Below are positions 1 to 11,934 of a stretch of DNA of 64,000 nt, in pieces (position 1 is the stretch's first letter; each line of letters starts with the position of its first letter). The notes below the pieces were generated by a model. That model was given only the letters and a program-made list of their open reading frames with translations. It had not been told where the DNA came from and searched no databases. The stretch is from Mytilus galloprovincialis (Eukaryota; Mollusca; Bivalvia; Mytilida; Mytilidae): the NCBI RefSeq assembly GCF_965363235.1, contig NC_134838.1, positions 18,632,441 through 18,696,440 of the forward strand, written 5' to 3'. The position numbers and the translations under genes were made by a program.

Positions 1-167
1 TTTTTTATGTTGTGATTTGTGTACCATTGTTTGTCTGTATTTTTCTTTTTTTTAGCCATGACGTTGTCAATATAAAAAAAGGAGATGTAGTATAATTACC
101 AGTTGCCAGTTTATTTCCGATTATGAGTTTGAATATCCCTATGGTGTCTTTCGCCCCTCTTGTTGAA
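1..167 (+). repeat. Penelope-like element 3' tail fragment
   Basis: This stretch matches the segment near 35080-35200, which lies just behind a Penelope-like reverse transcriptase fragment. Shared blocks are a TTTTTAGCCATGRCGTTGTC core and the later ATGAGTTTGA and TCTTTCGYCCCTCTT blocks. It is non-coding here; the minus-strand reading frame across it is incidental. It sits in an intron of the receptor gene, upstream of the first exon seen. Confidence 0.6.
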
Positions 168-383
168 TGATCATCATGACGATTGCGAACAATGAGGCTG
201 TAAACATGAGAAAATTCATTACACAAGATTTAATTTTCAGACAGTAGGTGTTTATTGACATGTTACTTCATAGTTCTACCCTGAGAGGAAACACAACACC
301 AAGAGACATAGAGAACAAACATATTGATACTGAGAAAGTAATATCTAATTCTATTTATTTTGGTATAATTTAATTTTCTATAG

Positions 384-545
384 GTGTTGAAGAAGGTATG
401 GAAATTCCATCGACTGAACCAACTAAGCTGGTAATTCCAAATCTAAAGGCGGGAACTTCATATGGTGTCCAAATCCAGCAGATAACAGGCGATGGAAGAA
501 TTAGTGATTACAGTGATATGGTGTATATACAGCCTACAAATAATG
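384..545 (+). CDS. Receptor exon: C-terminal half of FnIII domain
   Basis: The acceptor is TTTTCTATAG before 384 and the donor is AATG|GTACCT after 545. It enters with 2 nt and leaves with 1 nt of a codon. The peptide includes LVIPNLKAGTSYGVQIQQIT, the F-strand pattern (L-x-P-x-T-x-Y) of a fibronectin-III domain, then a short G strand ending in a QPTNN linker. The first half of the domain must be in an exon upstream of the window. Confidence 0.7.
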
Positions 546-3500
546 GTACCTATCCTAGTGATTAGAATACTATTCTCTGTCTGTAATTTCTATTTCGTCA
601 ATAGAATAAAATATTTAAACATCTTTTTAAATCTTCTTTCGGATATGGATACAATTGAAATTATGATTGATTAATTGGTTGATTATTTTATACGCCACTT
701 TCACCACATTTGTGATTTTTCGTTGCGGTCACTTATTATTGGTATGGGACGGCGGAGTGCTCGGAGAGAATCACTAAAACTCCGGTAGTAAAACTAACAA
801 TCCTAGTCAATAAGATTTTGATTTGATTACGTTTTGTATGCATACATATTTACAGTATGAATGTCTTTCAAGTCAGGAATATCTCAAAATCTTATAAATG
901 ACATTGAAGAGATAGTTTGGTTACTTTCCATCAATATTGGTGCAAGTTATAAAAATATTTATCACCCTATGATTTGAAGATAACAAGTCAAGACAATTTT
1001 CAAAAATATCTATTCTATAATGAAATACTTTACATACAATGGACTACTTAGTGTCAATGGATCAATACCTTAACAATATAAATCAAATATCTTCTATATA
1101 TACTTTTGTAAAAGGGCGATAACCAGTGGTTATGGAATTGTTCTTTTAAATGAGTGAAATAAACAACTATTTGTATTAAGGGTTATCCGTTTTAGCTTTT
1201 TCTAGGTCACATATCTCAAATCATAATTTCAAAAAATAAATGTCTTTTTAATGAACCAGTTAGTTATGATTATTCATTCAAACATTTGAAAGGCAAAAAC
1301 AGCTTTACAAGGACGTAATTTTACATCTCAATCTCAATATTCTTCACAGTTAACACCAATCTTTTTATATTCACTGTTTTGTTATAAGTATATAAGATGC
1401 GATTAAAAAGTTTACGACATGACAATTGACAATTAGCTCAGTTTTAAAGTTCTTTATATCTGATATATTCTGACTTGAATATGTTTATATACTGATTTTT
1501 AGGCGTACATTTCGTCCTAATAGAGGTTTCTCAACATCTTACCAACGAACGAAAATCGCCCTAACTTGACGTAACTTGCCGTAACGAGAAAAGAGGGAGC
1601 AGTAATTTATCTTAAAATATTGGATTATCGGCTGTGCTCTTCTTCCCTTTGAAATATCTTTTATATGTAAAATATGCAGGCTTGATTTTTTTAAAAACAT
1701 TTTGAATCAAATACATATTATATTTATTTGATATTATATAATATATAATATACAAGTTACTGTTCAATCAACACAGTTGAAAGTCTTACTGATCTATAAA
1801 TTTAAACGAAGAATATATAATATTTAATCAAAGGACAGTAATCGTACAAGAAATTTTAATAAACATGATGACAACATCACTATTTAGTATATGTGAAAAA
1901 GGTAAATATAGATCTATGGATGGAAAGGGATAAGAATCTTTTTGAATCTTAGATAGAAGTTGATTAACGGTAAAATTTCTTTCGTGGACATGAAGTAAAA
2001 TAAATCTAGAAGTGAACGCCTTTCGATTTAAATTTGAAAAGAAAACATCCCAATAAGTTCTTTGCCCCAACCACTAAAATCCAAATGATCTCTTCTTATT
2101 GATATATTGTTATAAATTGGTAGACTTAACAAGAAAAATAAAGGAAAATATTGAAATATATATTTAAACTTATATATTGTGTCTTTTTGTTTTTGTTGTT
2201 ATCATGGCCTTTCTTATTATATGTGTGTAAGTTTCCTTTATAGTATAATTATAAGTATATACATTTTTTTCTTGTTTATTGTTTCCGTTAAGCTTCTATG
2301 GCATACTGTGCATATTTCCTCTGTTTTTCATATTTCTCATTTTTCTTTTTAGTTAGGGGTGTAATATATAAATATATATATTTTGATAACTATGCGACTA
2401 CCAGTTTTGTTAGGTCTGTAGCACTCATAATTTCAACAAAAACACACAAAACTCTATTTCTAACGATAGATAGAGTGCACCTTTAAATTTCTTAAACTGA
2501 TTCCCAATAAATATCAGAAATAAAAAAGCTATGTTACGACGTATCTATCCAAGATACTCTCCGACACGAAAAAATGAAACTCACAGTAACTCAAACCAAT
2601 TGGACCCATAGCAGGGACGTGTGGATATATGAAATATATTAAAGTTGTGTTACTCAATCACTTATCAATCCTTTATCAAACGCTAAATTATCAATGAAGT
2701 GAATGGAATATTTGCCAATGAACGTTAAACACCAAACAATCAATCAACCAATTGCAAACTAGATGTTTTGATTTTTTTAATCAAGGACAGTATAAAAAAA
2801 TGTTCTTTTTGAATAAATAAGGGAGATAAATCGAACGCATATATACGACATGTCAACAAACGGAACTCGACGTAAGAAAACGAAACAGTCAACAACGGAA
2901 AATAAATTGGAACACGGATGTTTAATGATAACAATAAAATGCAAGGTTGCAAAAAAAGGATATTGAGTTGTTTACTGTTGTCTTTTAAACACACTGCAGT
3001 ATCGGAAGACATTTATTATTGATTTTATTATAACAAAATTACTGCTCCATAACGTTACGTTCGTAGAGTTTCATCCGTTCGTAAGATGTTGAGAAACCTC
3101 TATTAACCCTATTTTGATGGACAATTGATCAGAGTATCGTTTTCTTGATTAGGTCTGTGTCTCGAATGTTTATATTTGTAACAATATTTGGCATACAGAA
3201 TGCTAACAAAATGGTTATGTAAGTCGATGCATTAGAAGGTAAAAATCAAGACAACACACAAAAATAAAGTACATGCATGAACCTAAACAGAAGCAACACC
3301 AGGTCTGCGTTCAATATCGTAGCAGCTACGCAGTGCTGCGCAGATTTTGACTATTGAACGTGTAGCTATAGACTAGTTGTTACATAGATATTGATAGCAG
3401 CTACGTAACCGTTACTTTGCTGCTATGATATTGAACTCAACCCTGGTGTGTCTACAAGATCAAAGAGGTTCCATCGATATTCTTCGATATTTGCACAAAT

Positions 3501-6500
3501 AGATGAGTTCCAACTAGAATCTATGAAAATGTGATATACTCAACTTTACATTCCCATTTCACATCTGAAATGTACGATCAGATCCTTCGAATGAAGTTTA
3601 CATATCTGAGCTAAATCGTTATGCTTTTGTATGTTAACCTTATATGGACTTTCTTCATATGGTTGTGCTCCTTACACAAAAACTGGTCCAATATAATTAC
3701 AAAGATAAACTACCAAATTCGACTCAACATTAGTTTCCCTCTAAAAATAACAACATGCTTTTGAGGTAATAATTCTTTAAATACAATAAAATCGTCTGAT
3801 CTTGAGTTTAACCAATTGTGTCCTATACCGGTTGGGATCTTTTAAGGATGTTCGCTTGTCATGTTTTGGATTTTTTGTCAGATTTTCGAAATCCTCTGGT
3901 TTTATCCATTTGAATGCCTTGAAAATGTTTGCCCATTAACCCCCATTTTTCTTTTTATCAAACTTTTACATGTATAATAATAAGCCATTTTTAAAAGTCT
4001 TATAAAATTTTATTTATTTTTTAACGGGTTTTGAGAACTTTTAGTTGTCAATGATAAAGATACGAAAAATCAAGAAAGAACATTTTCCCGCCTAAATTTC
4101 AATGGCTTATATCTCGAAAACAAGCACATGGACCCCTATATTTTGTTTTGCGTTTTTGATTTCTTAATTACATTTGTAATCCCGTATCAATATGTACTAG
4201 TGTTATGGAAAGCTATTTATGTTGAAACTGAGTAGCGAACTTCCTTAATTGCACTGATACGTTGCATTAAGAGTGGTTATGACGTACCGGATTGTGGTTT
4301 TCCATAATACATTTTGACTAACTTTCTATGCTTCAGACTTGGCAACGTCGGAAATAACAAGTATAGCAGTAGGGGGAACTTTCTTATTCATGTTGGCAAT
4401 TGCAGGAGCTGTTTTTATCTATAAGTATGTGTTTTATTATTTTTCAAATATATAATATTAGTAATGGAAAATAAAATTTTTAAATCCTAGTTTAAATCAA
4501 AATGATTATTTTCAGTCGTCTTTGTTTTTTTTTTTGTTGTTTTTTTTTGTTTTTTTTTTTTTTTTTTGGCTAAATGAAATAATTGTGTTAAATAGAATGA
4601 AAGCCTTTTAAAATCTTATTTAAAGATTTTTAAAAAGTTGCACTCTATCAATAGAATTTATGCTCTATGATTTTGAAATTTTCAATTTTTTAAAGTATAT
4701 CAAATAAGTATGTAAAATTTAACAGTGCATATTTTGTAGATAATTCATGATTTCTTTTATAAAGGCGAACAGCCCATGGTATCAGGGAAATTAAACGACC
4801 TTTGGATATAGACACTCCAAAGATAAACATATCGATAGGAAATACGGTAGGTATCAAATAGTCTCTGTTATTTACCGTTTTCCAGGTACAATTAGATAAG
4901 TTAAATTAGTGATCGCAAATTTCTCACCTGTAGGAACTGAGGAAAATAAAAAGAAGTTACAGACGGCCAGATATATTTCCCCAACTGTGCCGAGCGGGGA
5001 TATAACACAAGCTGTTACTTGTTAATTGTAAAACAGATTATCAACATAAGATTTGTAAAATTAATTATTCGGTTAAATGTAAATTCAGAAAAATACTTAA
5101 CTCCGAGTTAAATTCAAAACGGAAAGTCCACAATCAAAATAAAACGTCCGAACTCTTAAAATTTAAAGGTTGCAAAAATAGTAAAACTTATTTAATGTTT
5201 TCAAAATATTGTTAATAACATTTTGCATTTCCCGATACACAAACACTCAAAAGCGGGTAAGAAAAAAATATTATGTATTAAGTTTTGACACAAAATCGCA
5301 AAGCGCAAGCAAAAAGACAGAATAAGAGATATTTAAATGATTTTTTTTTATTATCTCAAACCACAGTGAGAATACTTCTCTTTAATTGTAGGTTTTACCA
5401 TATTCATCGCAATTAAGCAAAGACAGTGGTAGAAGTAGTTTGGCATCAGATGGTTTACAATCTCCTGCAGTAGATAACAAATTAGATGTATTTCCTCTAC
5501 CAGAAGAAACTACAGGAGTAAACAGCAATCAAAAATCTAGCGACGATCATAAAACAAGTTCTAAACAGGGCTGTAGCCCAGGTTATTCTAAAATGGCATT
5601 AGAGACTGACACAGCATCATCAAAACAAGAAAACACTTTTAAGAACATCACTGATCCACCAATTTTCAGTGTGTCTCGTGAGGATGAGAGGAGAAAATCT
5701 GAGAAGACGTTAAATCCCAAACATAATGGTAATTATCAATTTATACTCACTCCTATTTTTGGATTGATATGTCTTATTATTTTCATGTTTCCATTTGTTT
5801 ATATTACTCTACTCCGTAAAAATAGTAAAGAAAAACTTATTATACGTTACTGAAGTGGAATCTAAAAAATCGAAGTCGAATTAAATCACCAGGGCCAAAA
5901 AAATAAGACAATTATATTCATGCTCGTTATTGTATTTTACCTTCAATTTTTTTTTTGTAATAAAATACAATGTATACATGTATATCATGTGATTGTTTCC
6001 ACATTAGTTCATAAAAAAGTAATCACCTGTGCATATAGTTTAATACATTCATGATGTTTTTCAAGTTAACATGGATTCTGTGGATGATGTTTGGTTGCTG
6101 CTTGAACATTAATGAATAAGCTAACTTTCCTGTGTTTATTTATGCATTCTAAAAAAAAAATAATGGTATATTGGTTTTTTTTTTGTGTATCTCTTCAAAA
6201 AATTATTCCTTGCAATTCTGTTTCATAATATATATTACAAGAATTTTTCTATCATTATTATTATTCCTTGAAATTTTGTTTCATAGATGATCATTTTTCA
6301 AGGAACTTCCATTATATAAAAATGATTCCTATTACCTACTTTTTATTCAAGAAACTTCTCTTACATAAAAAATATTCCCGGAATTAATTTCTAATGCATA
6401 ATAATTATCCCAGGAACTTCTCTATTATAAAAATTATTGCTAGAATTTTTTGTTACTAATTATATACCTGAAATTTCTTTTTTATTATAATTTTTCCAGG

Positions 6501-8086
6501 AACTTATCGTACATCATTATTATTCATGGTGATTATGTAACAATATAGATATATTCCAAAACGTCAAGCTTGTAGAATTATTTTTATTTAATATTTCCAT
6601 TCAATTAGAAAAAATGTTAACTTAATATTTAATATCAATATTTTTCACAGAACTTTTATCATATTACAAAAGTTTCATAATATAATAATTCATCCAGAGT
6701 GTATGAAATGGAAATTGATAAAATGTTATATGGTTAAAGTTCTGAATCGAACTTTTTCCATGTAATGAAAGTTTTAGGAACAAATATCATGGCTAAATTT
6801 TATTCTGCTACATGCTTGGCCATTCAAATCTACATTATAATTATAATATAAGTCCCGAGTACATTATAGTTTGTTTATAGCTTTTTAACTCTGATGATTC
6901 AAACTGGGTCAAAAAAAAATTTGCGTTAACGTGATCTTATTTCAGCTTAGTTTATTACAACCATTGTATATTCACCATCACATTTGATTTTTTTTCTTCT
7001 TCTTTTTCAGAAAATGAAAATACAGATAGTTATATAAAGCATGTTGAAAAAGAGTCCAATGTTACAGCAAATATTATGCTCGAATCTGGGTCTGTTAGTG
7101 ATCCATATGTTTATCAGCCAGAAGTTCAAATGTCAAAAACTTGTGGACAGCCAATTAAGGACCAACCATATATCAAAACAGAGACCCTGCAAGCCACTGA
7201 TAATAGTAGAAACTATGGCATAGATTCTACAAAGAATTGTAAAGTACATGATGGTTTGTTACCTTTGACTGAGGTCAATGATGAGGACTCAGACATAAGT
7301 ATGATAAGTAATGGTTATCTTCCTAAAGATGCCGTGAATAATCTAGGCATTTCATTACCCAGACATCAACCCTCTGCTCATAATTCAGATAGTTCAACAG
7401 TAGAATACCATCATCTGGATTCCATGGAAAATCTTAAGTTACTAGAAGTTTTCAATCCACTGATGACAGCTGCTAGTGCAAAGAAGTACCAAAGTGATGA
7501 ATTGAATGAAAAGTTAGGAGAGCAGGATTTTATTACACATAATACTGAACCAGATCAAGAGGATTCAATAAGTAATGGTTACCTCAAGGAAGAAGATATC
7601 ATGAATCCAGGTGTTATGAATTCACTCAGGGAACGAGACCAAGAAGAATTAAACAGTGCTGGTTACCTAAGAGACATAGATGTTGGGATACTGAACAGGG
7701 AACCAGCCAAGGAAGATCTTAAAGGAACGAATTACTTATCGGAAAATATGAATGACTGGACAGGTAAAAGTGAAAGTTCTGGAGGATACTTCACAGAAAG
7801 AAACTTGCTAAATGGTAACCTTATTGATGATGAAAATGTATCATCCTATGTTTCAGAGTCAAATGACACAAGAAAATTTGAGAATTCATTTGGGTCTGGA
7901 TATATCACTGAAAACTATTTGCTTGATAGTGAATTTAGTGGAAATGATCAAGGAAGTACCTGTTCTCACTCAGGGGACAGCCGTGTTGGGCAGATAAATT
8001 CATCAGCAGAAGATTCATTTCAGGTTGCAAATAAAGAAAGTAAAACTAACGATGGATATATACAACATAATGACATTAAACCATAA
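384..8086 (+). CDS. Type I cytokine receptor-like protein (3' part of gene)
   Basis: Five exons join in phase: 384-545, 4337-4424, 4765-4846, 5392-5728 and 7011-8086. The start lies before the window. In order they encode the C-terminal half of a fibronectin-III domain, a transmembrane helix, a basic juxtamembrane stretch with a proline-containing box1-like motif (RPLDIDTPK), and a long acidic, Ser/Asn-rich cytoplasmic tail with many tyrosines. The FnIII-TM-box1-tyrosine layout is that of gp130/LIFR/Domeless-like receptors, which signal through JAK/STAT. A YVYQ site fits the YxxQ STAT-docking pattern. No WSXWS motif is visible in the exons present. It could instead be another FnIII receptor without enzymatic activity. 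The introns hold several MITEs, one ending about 90 bp before the TM exon. Confidence 0.72.
1518..3105. mobile_element. 1.6 kb interval bounded by 25-bp perfect inverted repeat
   Basis: The 25 bases at 1518-1542 (TAATAGAGGTTTCTCAACAT then CTTAC) recur as an exact reverse complement at 3081-3105. Similarity decays outside. A TA can be read as target duplication at both ends. No coding region lies between; the interior is AT-rich with small ORFs. It is most simply a non-autonomous DNA transposon in the receptor intron. Confidence 0.5.
3296..3449. mobile_element. Small MITE, ~154 bp
   Basis: Terminal inverted repeats begin ACACCAGG and share TTCAATATCRTAGCAGC at both ends, about 35 bp each. The middle holds further GCAGCTACG palindromes. 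There is no coding capacity. The superfamily is not clear. Confidence 0.55.
3842..4248. mobile_element. TTAA-flanked MITE, ~0.4 kb
   Basis: The left end is TTAA-GGATGTTCGCT and the right end is AGCGAACTTCC-TTAA, in inverted orientation. It lies in the receptor intron about 90 bp upstream of the TM exon. TTAA at both borders fits a piggyBac-type target duplication. Confidence 0.5.
4337..4424 (+). CDS. Receptor exon: transmembrane helix
   Basis: The acceptor CTTCAG precedes 4337 and the donor AA|GTATGT follows 4424. The exon encodes a short polar stem (LATSEITS) and one hydrophobic run, IAVGGTFLFMLAIAGAVFIY, then passes to the basic KRTAHG stop-transfer residues of the next exon. The phases (2 nt in, 2 nt out) fit both neighbours. 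The intron before it is about 3.8 kb. Confidence 0.72.
4521..4567. repeat. Poly-T tract
   Basis: A long T-rich run with scattered G (4521-4567) lies in the intron between the TM and juxtamembrane exons. It is simple sequence only. Confidence 0.8.
4765..4846 (+). CDS. Receptor exon: juxtamembrane box1-like region
   Basis: The acceptor is TTATAAAG and the donor is ACG|GTAGGT. The 27 codons begin RTAHGIREIKRPLDIDTPKI. Basic residues right after the membrane, then a proline pair spaced like the JAK-binding box1 of cytokine receptors, support the receptor assignment. The box1 match is by position and composition, not by a strict consensus. Confidence 0.65.
5392..5728 (+). CDS. Receptor exon: proximal cytoplasmic tail
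   Basis: The acceptor is TTAATTGTAG and the donor is AATG|GTAATT. The 112 codons plus 1 nt are rich in Ser, Asp, Lys and Thr. They carry two tyrosines (LPYSSQ, SPGYSK) and a charged RREDER-type patch near the end. The frame is open from the acceptor; a TTG at 5440 is not a start. The sequence looks disordered, as expected for a receptor tail. Confidence 0.68.
5729..5853 (+). other. Possible alternative 3' end by intron read-through
   Basis: If the 5728 donor is not used, the frame stays open for 41 codons to a TGA at 5851-5853. The added peptide contains a ~24-residue hydrophobic run (FILTPIFGLICLIIFMFPFV) and a basic end (LLRKNSKEKL). AATAAA lies at 5959-5964, about 105 bp after the stop. 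A shorter, independently polyadenylated isoform with a second membrane segment is therefore possible. It could also be chance in AT-rich intron DNA. Confidence 0.35.
7011..8086 (+). CDS. Receptor last exon: tyrosine-module tail
   Basis: The acceptor is a polypyrimidine tract ending CTTTTTCAG; 2 nt complete the codon begun at 5728. The exon holds 357 codons and a TAA at 8084-8086. It contains at least a dozen tyrosines. Seven lie in a recurrent [N/A/G]-G-Y-[L/I/F] context: NGYLPKD, NGYLKEED, AGYLRDID, GGYFTER, GSGYITEN, NDGYIQHN and the related TNYLSEN. There is also YVYQ (YxxQ) near the start. The spacing of about 20-35 residues and the following acidic residues suggest degenerate internal duplications, each a candidate SH2 or STAT docking site. 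Confidence 0.75.
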
Positions 8087-8620
8087 GAGTAGGAAGACAT
8101 CTACCACTGTAAAACGTCAGGTGTCAGCTGTTCAAAACCTTGGTCAACATGTTATTTTTTATCATTTTCTCGATATTTCTATCTTTGAAGAGTTTACATA
8201 TGTTTTTACTTGTATTTGCAGTTTATTTGTTGTTACTACAGTGATATACAGAGTATACACTTGGTTCCTAAGATCTTATTCAGCTTTTGGATCTGACACT
8301 TATTTATCCATAATATTTAAGATTGGTTTACAGTTTACAATTTGAATCCATCCATGTGATTACCGGTATTATTAGTTGTTTCTACAGCTGAATATTTACA
8401 AATTAATGATTTATTAATTGAAACTTAAGATATTTTAAAATGATTTAACATAATGTAGGGTAAAAGTTGTTCCGTTTAGAAATTCTTAATTTGGATGCAA
8501 AAATGACTAGGAATCATTTCTTCAAAGAAAGACACCTTAACTTTAATTGTTTGCTAATGAAAGTTATTTCATAATCATTTTTTTTTTAAATATGAAATAA
8601 AAGTGCACACAAATTGACTT
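8087..8620 (+). other. Receptor 3'UTR with candidate poly(A) signal
   Basis: No coding continuation follows the stop. The sequence is AT-rich with no dispersed repeat recognised. An AATAAA at 8596-8601, followed by a GTGCAC context, is the first canonical polyadenylation hexamer I found after the stop. The end of the transcript is inferred. Confidence 0.4.
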
Positions 8621-9728
8621 TGACAAAACTTCGGAGAAACAGTATACAGTATGACAGCAATTCCTAGTATCCCATTCACTAGATGATTATTATTTATTTA
8701 TAACCTGTTTCAGTAATAGTGCGGCATTTGTAATAAAAACAAAAAAATGCTGAAAATTTTCTTTTATTTTTAATAACCGTAAGATTAAAAAGATCCGTTT
8801 GTTTTTATTGTGAAAGTTGAAGCCTGTAATGATATTTGATAGTCTTTGTATGCATTGCCAAATGATATATATTTTTTAAATTATTAAACAAATTTAATTG
8901 GTATATATACTATTATATAAGTATGCGACTTTGAGTTTTTTCTCACAATGATGATTGTAAAAAGTAAATTGTATACAATTTTACAGTGTTTATGAACAGA
9001 TGCAAAGCATTTTAAGAACATTGTTATTCCTTTACTTATAGAAAGAGTCTTCAGCTTTCCTCCATATTTATATTAAATATATATATGACTTTCATTTCAT
9101 GTTCCATAGTTGTAACACTACTTAATCGCTGTGATTGTTTAACTACTTCGATGATATCAAGAAAACTTTAACATGAACAGTAATTTTCTCAACAATGAAA
9201 TATGACAAAACTGTCAGTGCTGTTTGTGCTTCAAATGTACTAAACATGTAAAAGTAGTAAGATTAGTTTCTAGGACCTTTATTAAAATGATAAAATGTTC
9301 AGCCTATATCTGCCTCCTATTATGATTTTGTTAAGATCAATTGGGTTTTGTTTTTTAATTGATAGGAACTGATTCTTGTTTTGTAGCAGTATACAATTCG
9401 ATAAGTGTTGTCTAATGCCAACTATATAAATATTGAATGAATGAACAGTGAAGTTACTAGTCGTAGTGTTATTTATATATACAATTATCTAATTTTTAAT
9501 TGTTTATATGAAAATAATCAACAGACATTCATAATGTCTTTTTGTATCCACACGATCACTGTCTGTGTCGTTCTGTTCATAATTGTGTAACCTAGTCTTC
9601 GTTTGTCCTCATGTATTATATAGATTTATATTTGCTGTTATACTCTAGCTTTCATGTTGTTATCATTTTTCATAACTCATTCATATATGATTACTATTTC
9701 AAATTATAGTAAGTAGACTTAGGTGTCA
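8621..9728. other. Non-coding AT-rich stretch
   Basis: I see no exon with splice sites, RNA gene or clear repeat here. It could be a longer 3'UTR of the receptor gene or intergenic DNA. Confidence 0.4.

Positions 9729-9794
<66 letters not shown>
9729..9794. repeat. (TA)n microsatellite
   Basis: About 33 uninterrupted TA dinucleotides. The tyrosine-isoleucine ORF across it is an artefact. Confidence 0.97.
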
Positions 9795-9797
<3 letters not shown>

Positions 9798-9884
9798 ACA
9801 ATTCCATCTTCATGCCCTATATATCATGTACTGTATTACGACGTTAGATTAAAACTGACGAGGAAAGGTAACACCCGACCACCG

Positions 9885-10010
9885 AAAGCTTTATTGTTGC
9901 AAAGCCTACGTGGCCTAGTGGTCTAGCGATTCGGATACAGTGCAAGGCGATTTGGTTTCACGATATCTCAGTTGCAAGGCGAGGGAAGAACACACAATTT
10001 TCGAAAGTAA
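9885..10010 (+). mobile_element. tRNA-derived SINE head (degenerate)
   Basis: TGGCCTAGTGG fits the RNA polymerase III A box (TRGYNNANNNG), followed by TCTAGCGATTCGGA as in many invertebrate SINEs. A degenerate B box (GGTTTCACGAT) lies about 35 bp downstream. The tail is not delimited. Confidence 0.5.
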
Positions 10011-10369
10011 ATTTACAGATCAAACATTGTTGGGCTGATGTTTAGACGAATTATATAAACATGTATATTGCAGATGTTGTGATTTCATGGCTCTGATATC
10101 TGATATTATTCATCGTTTTTCTTATTTTGTATTATTTTTTAAAGTTTTCTTTGAACAACGTCGGTCTTGAATCGTGAATGAAATCTGGCACAACGATGAG
10201 TTGTCACTTGATGACAAATAGAAAATGTATTTGAGAGTTTTGTTTTTGTTTGAAGCTTTGGGCATAGTTTTAATTTCTAAATAAGGTTTTTTTTCTTTTT
10301 CTTTATAAATGATATTTAGTCAGTAGATTTGCAAACAGTCTTTGTTTATTACCTCAACCCGTCCATTGC

Positions 10370-11130
10370 ATACAATGTGCTTTTTATAACTTAGCAACAT
10401 AGTGTGTTTTAAAAGTATTGTACAATATTTGTGTTCGCTGTAATACTCTTGCTTTCGGGTTTTTTCAGAAGGCATTAATATATATATGGTATATCCCTTT
10501 ATTGTTAGTAGATGTACATGTCATATATACTCTATGAGGTCTTAAGTCTCAAATATGTCTAATTATGTTTTGGTGTAGGTATGTTGCTTATACACGATTT
10601 AAAAAAATAAGTTAACATGTATTTTCACTTTTTTAAAATTGAGTGAATCGTGGTGCAGAACTGAGATTTGAAAGAACTGTAAATCAGGAATCAGGAGTTA
10701 TTGCATGCATTTACTATTGTAATTTTTTAAAACTGTTAAAAACTCGCAACAGTTTCTGAAATTAACAGTTGTAATATTATAGCAAAATTAACAAAAAATA
10801 TCCCTGGACAATTTTGTATTTGAATGGGAAAGGCTACTCATAATAGTGAAATATAAATTATTAACTAGTACTTTTTTAAAAAGTAAACATGGTAAATAAA
10901 CTGATTTTACTTTTTTTTAAATGATTGTTATATGCCAAAAGTATCTTTATTGTACCTCAAATGTTATTTTTTAACATGTGTTGTTCACGATAGATATTAT
11001 ACATATGTTTGCTGTAACACTCTTCCATTCGGTTTTTTAACTGTTTTTAGAAAGGCATTTTGTCCTGTTATTGATTGTAAATTTATATGTCATATATATA
11101 CAGTGTTAGGTTAGAAACAAGGTCTCAATT
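10370..11130. repeat. Diverged direct duplication
   Basis: About 140 bp near 10430-10560 and 10985-11125 share the order: TTYGCTGTAAYACTCTT, TTCGGTTTTTT, AGAAGGCATT or AGAAAGGCATT, then TGTCATATATAC. A weaker third copy may lie near 9630. No gene is visible in this stretch. Confidence 0.4.
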
Positions 11131-11557
11131 ATATAGAATATTTATTTCTGTCAGTTATCATTTACTGGTACAGTTTTGTATGCTGCCGACACGTGTCGTT
11201 AAATCGAATTTCAAAAAAGTGCCTTCAATACTTAATCAAAATGTTACAAAACAATCGATTTATAAAATTCAGGAATTTTCCATCAATGTAAAAATACAGG
11301 GTTAGTTGTTGTTATCGTTGTTGTAGAAAATGATGCATATTGTATAACAACATTGAAATTCTTATATTAAAGGTTCGGTTGTTTACATGAACTTTCTCAT
11401 TTATAGATTTATTTAACACAAAATCTTAATCAAATCTATCTCTTGAAGTAAATAATGCTATATGATATCATTTTTCTCAATATATAGATGCAATTCAAAG
11501 AATTCCAAATGCTTGAAAAAAAATCATCATTCTGCGGGACCACTTTGTACTCATGTG

Positions 11558-11660
11558 TTTAATAAAGGCAACAGTAGTATACTGCTGTTCAAAACTCGTA
11601 AATCGATGGACAAAAAACAAAATCGGGGTAACAACCTAAAACCTAGGGAAACGCATTAAA
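11558..11660 (+). repeat. Dispersed repeat, family R3
   Basis: The stretch beginning AATAAAGGCAACAGTAGTAT and including CTGTTCAAAACTCGTAAATC and GGGAAACGCATTAAA recurs near 26500 on the same strand and near 20130-20255, 21130-21245, 23290-23395 and 24610-24735 on the other. It is non-coding. In some copies it continues directly into family R4. Confidence 0.7.
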
Positions 11661-11846
11661 ACCTGTTATTCCATGAAACAATCTAAATTACTTTATCACT
11701 TTGGTAAAAGAAACCTCGTATCATCATTGTGTTCACAAAAGGCCAAACGTATTTTAATCTTTGATGACCAGTCATGTTAATCATAAAATAGGACAATAAA
11801 GAATATACTCAAAACTGGAAGTAACTAATGTAATGATTAACATGAT

Positions 11847-11919
11847 TATAGAACTATAACTGATCGAGGTAAAATATAATCGTGTTTCTTAAGATACCTC
11901 GATCAGTTATAGTTCTATA
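11847..11919. repeat. Perfect 25-bp inverted repeat (hairpin)
   Basis: Arms at 11847-11871 and 11895-11919 are exact reverse complements. The left arm starts TATAGAACTATAACTGATCG. The loop is 23 bp. It lies just before a copy of repeat R2. Confidence 0.85.
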
Positions 11920-11934
11920 TAAATAAACTTAACA

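Noticed and set aside
9723..9926. ORF of alternating Tyr-Ile
   Set aside because: It is translation of the TA microsatellite.
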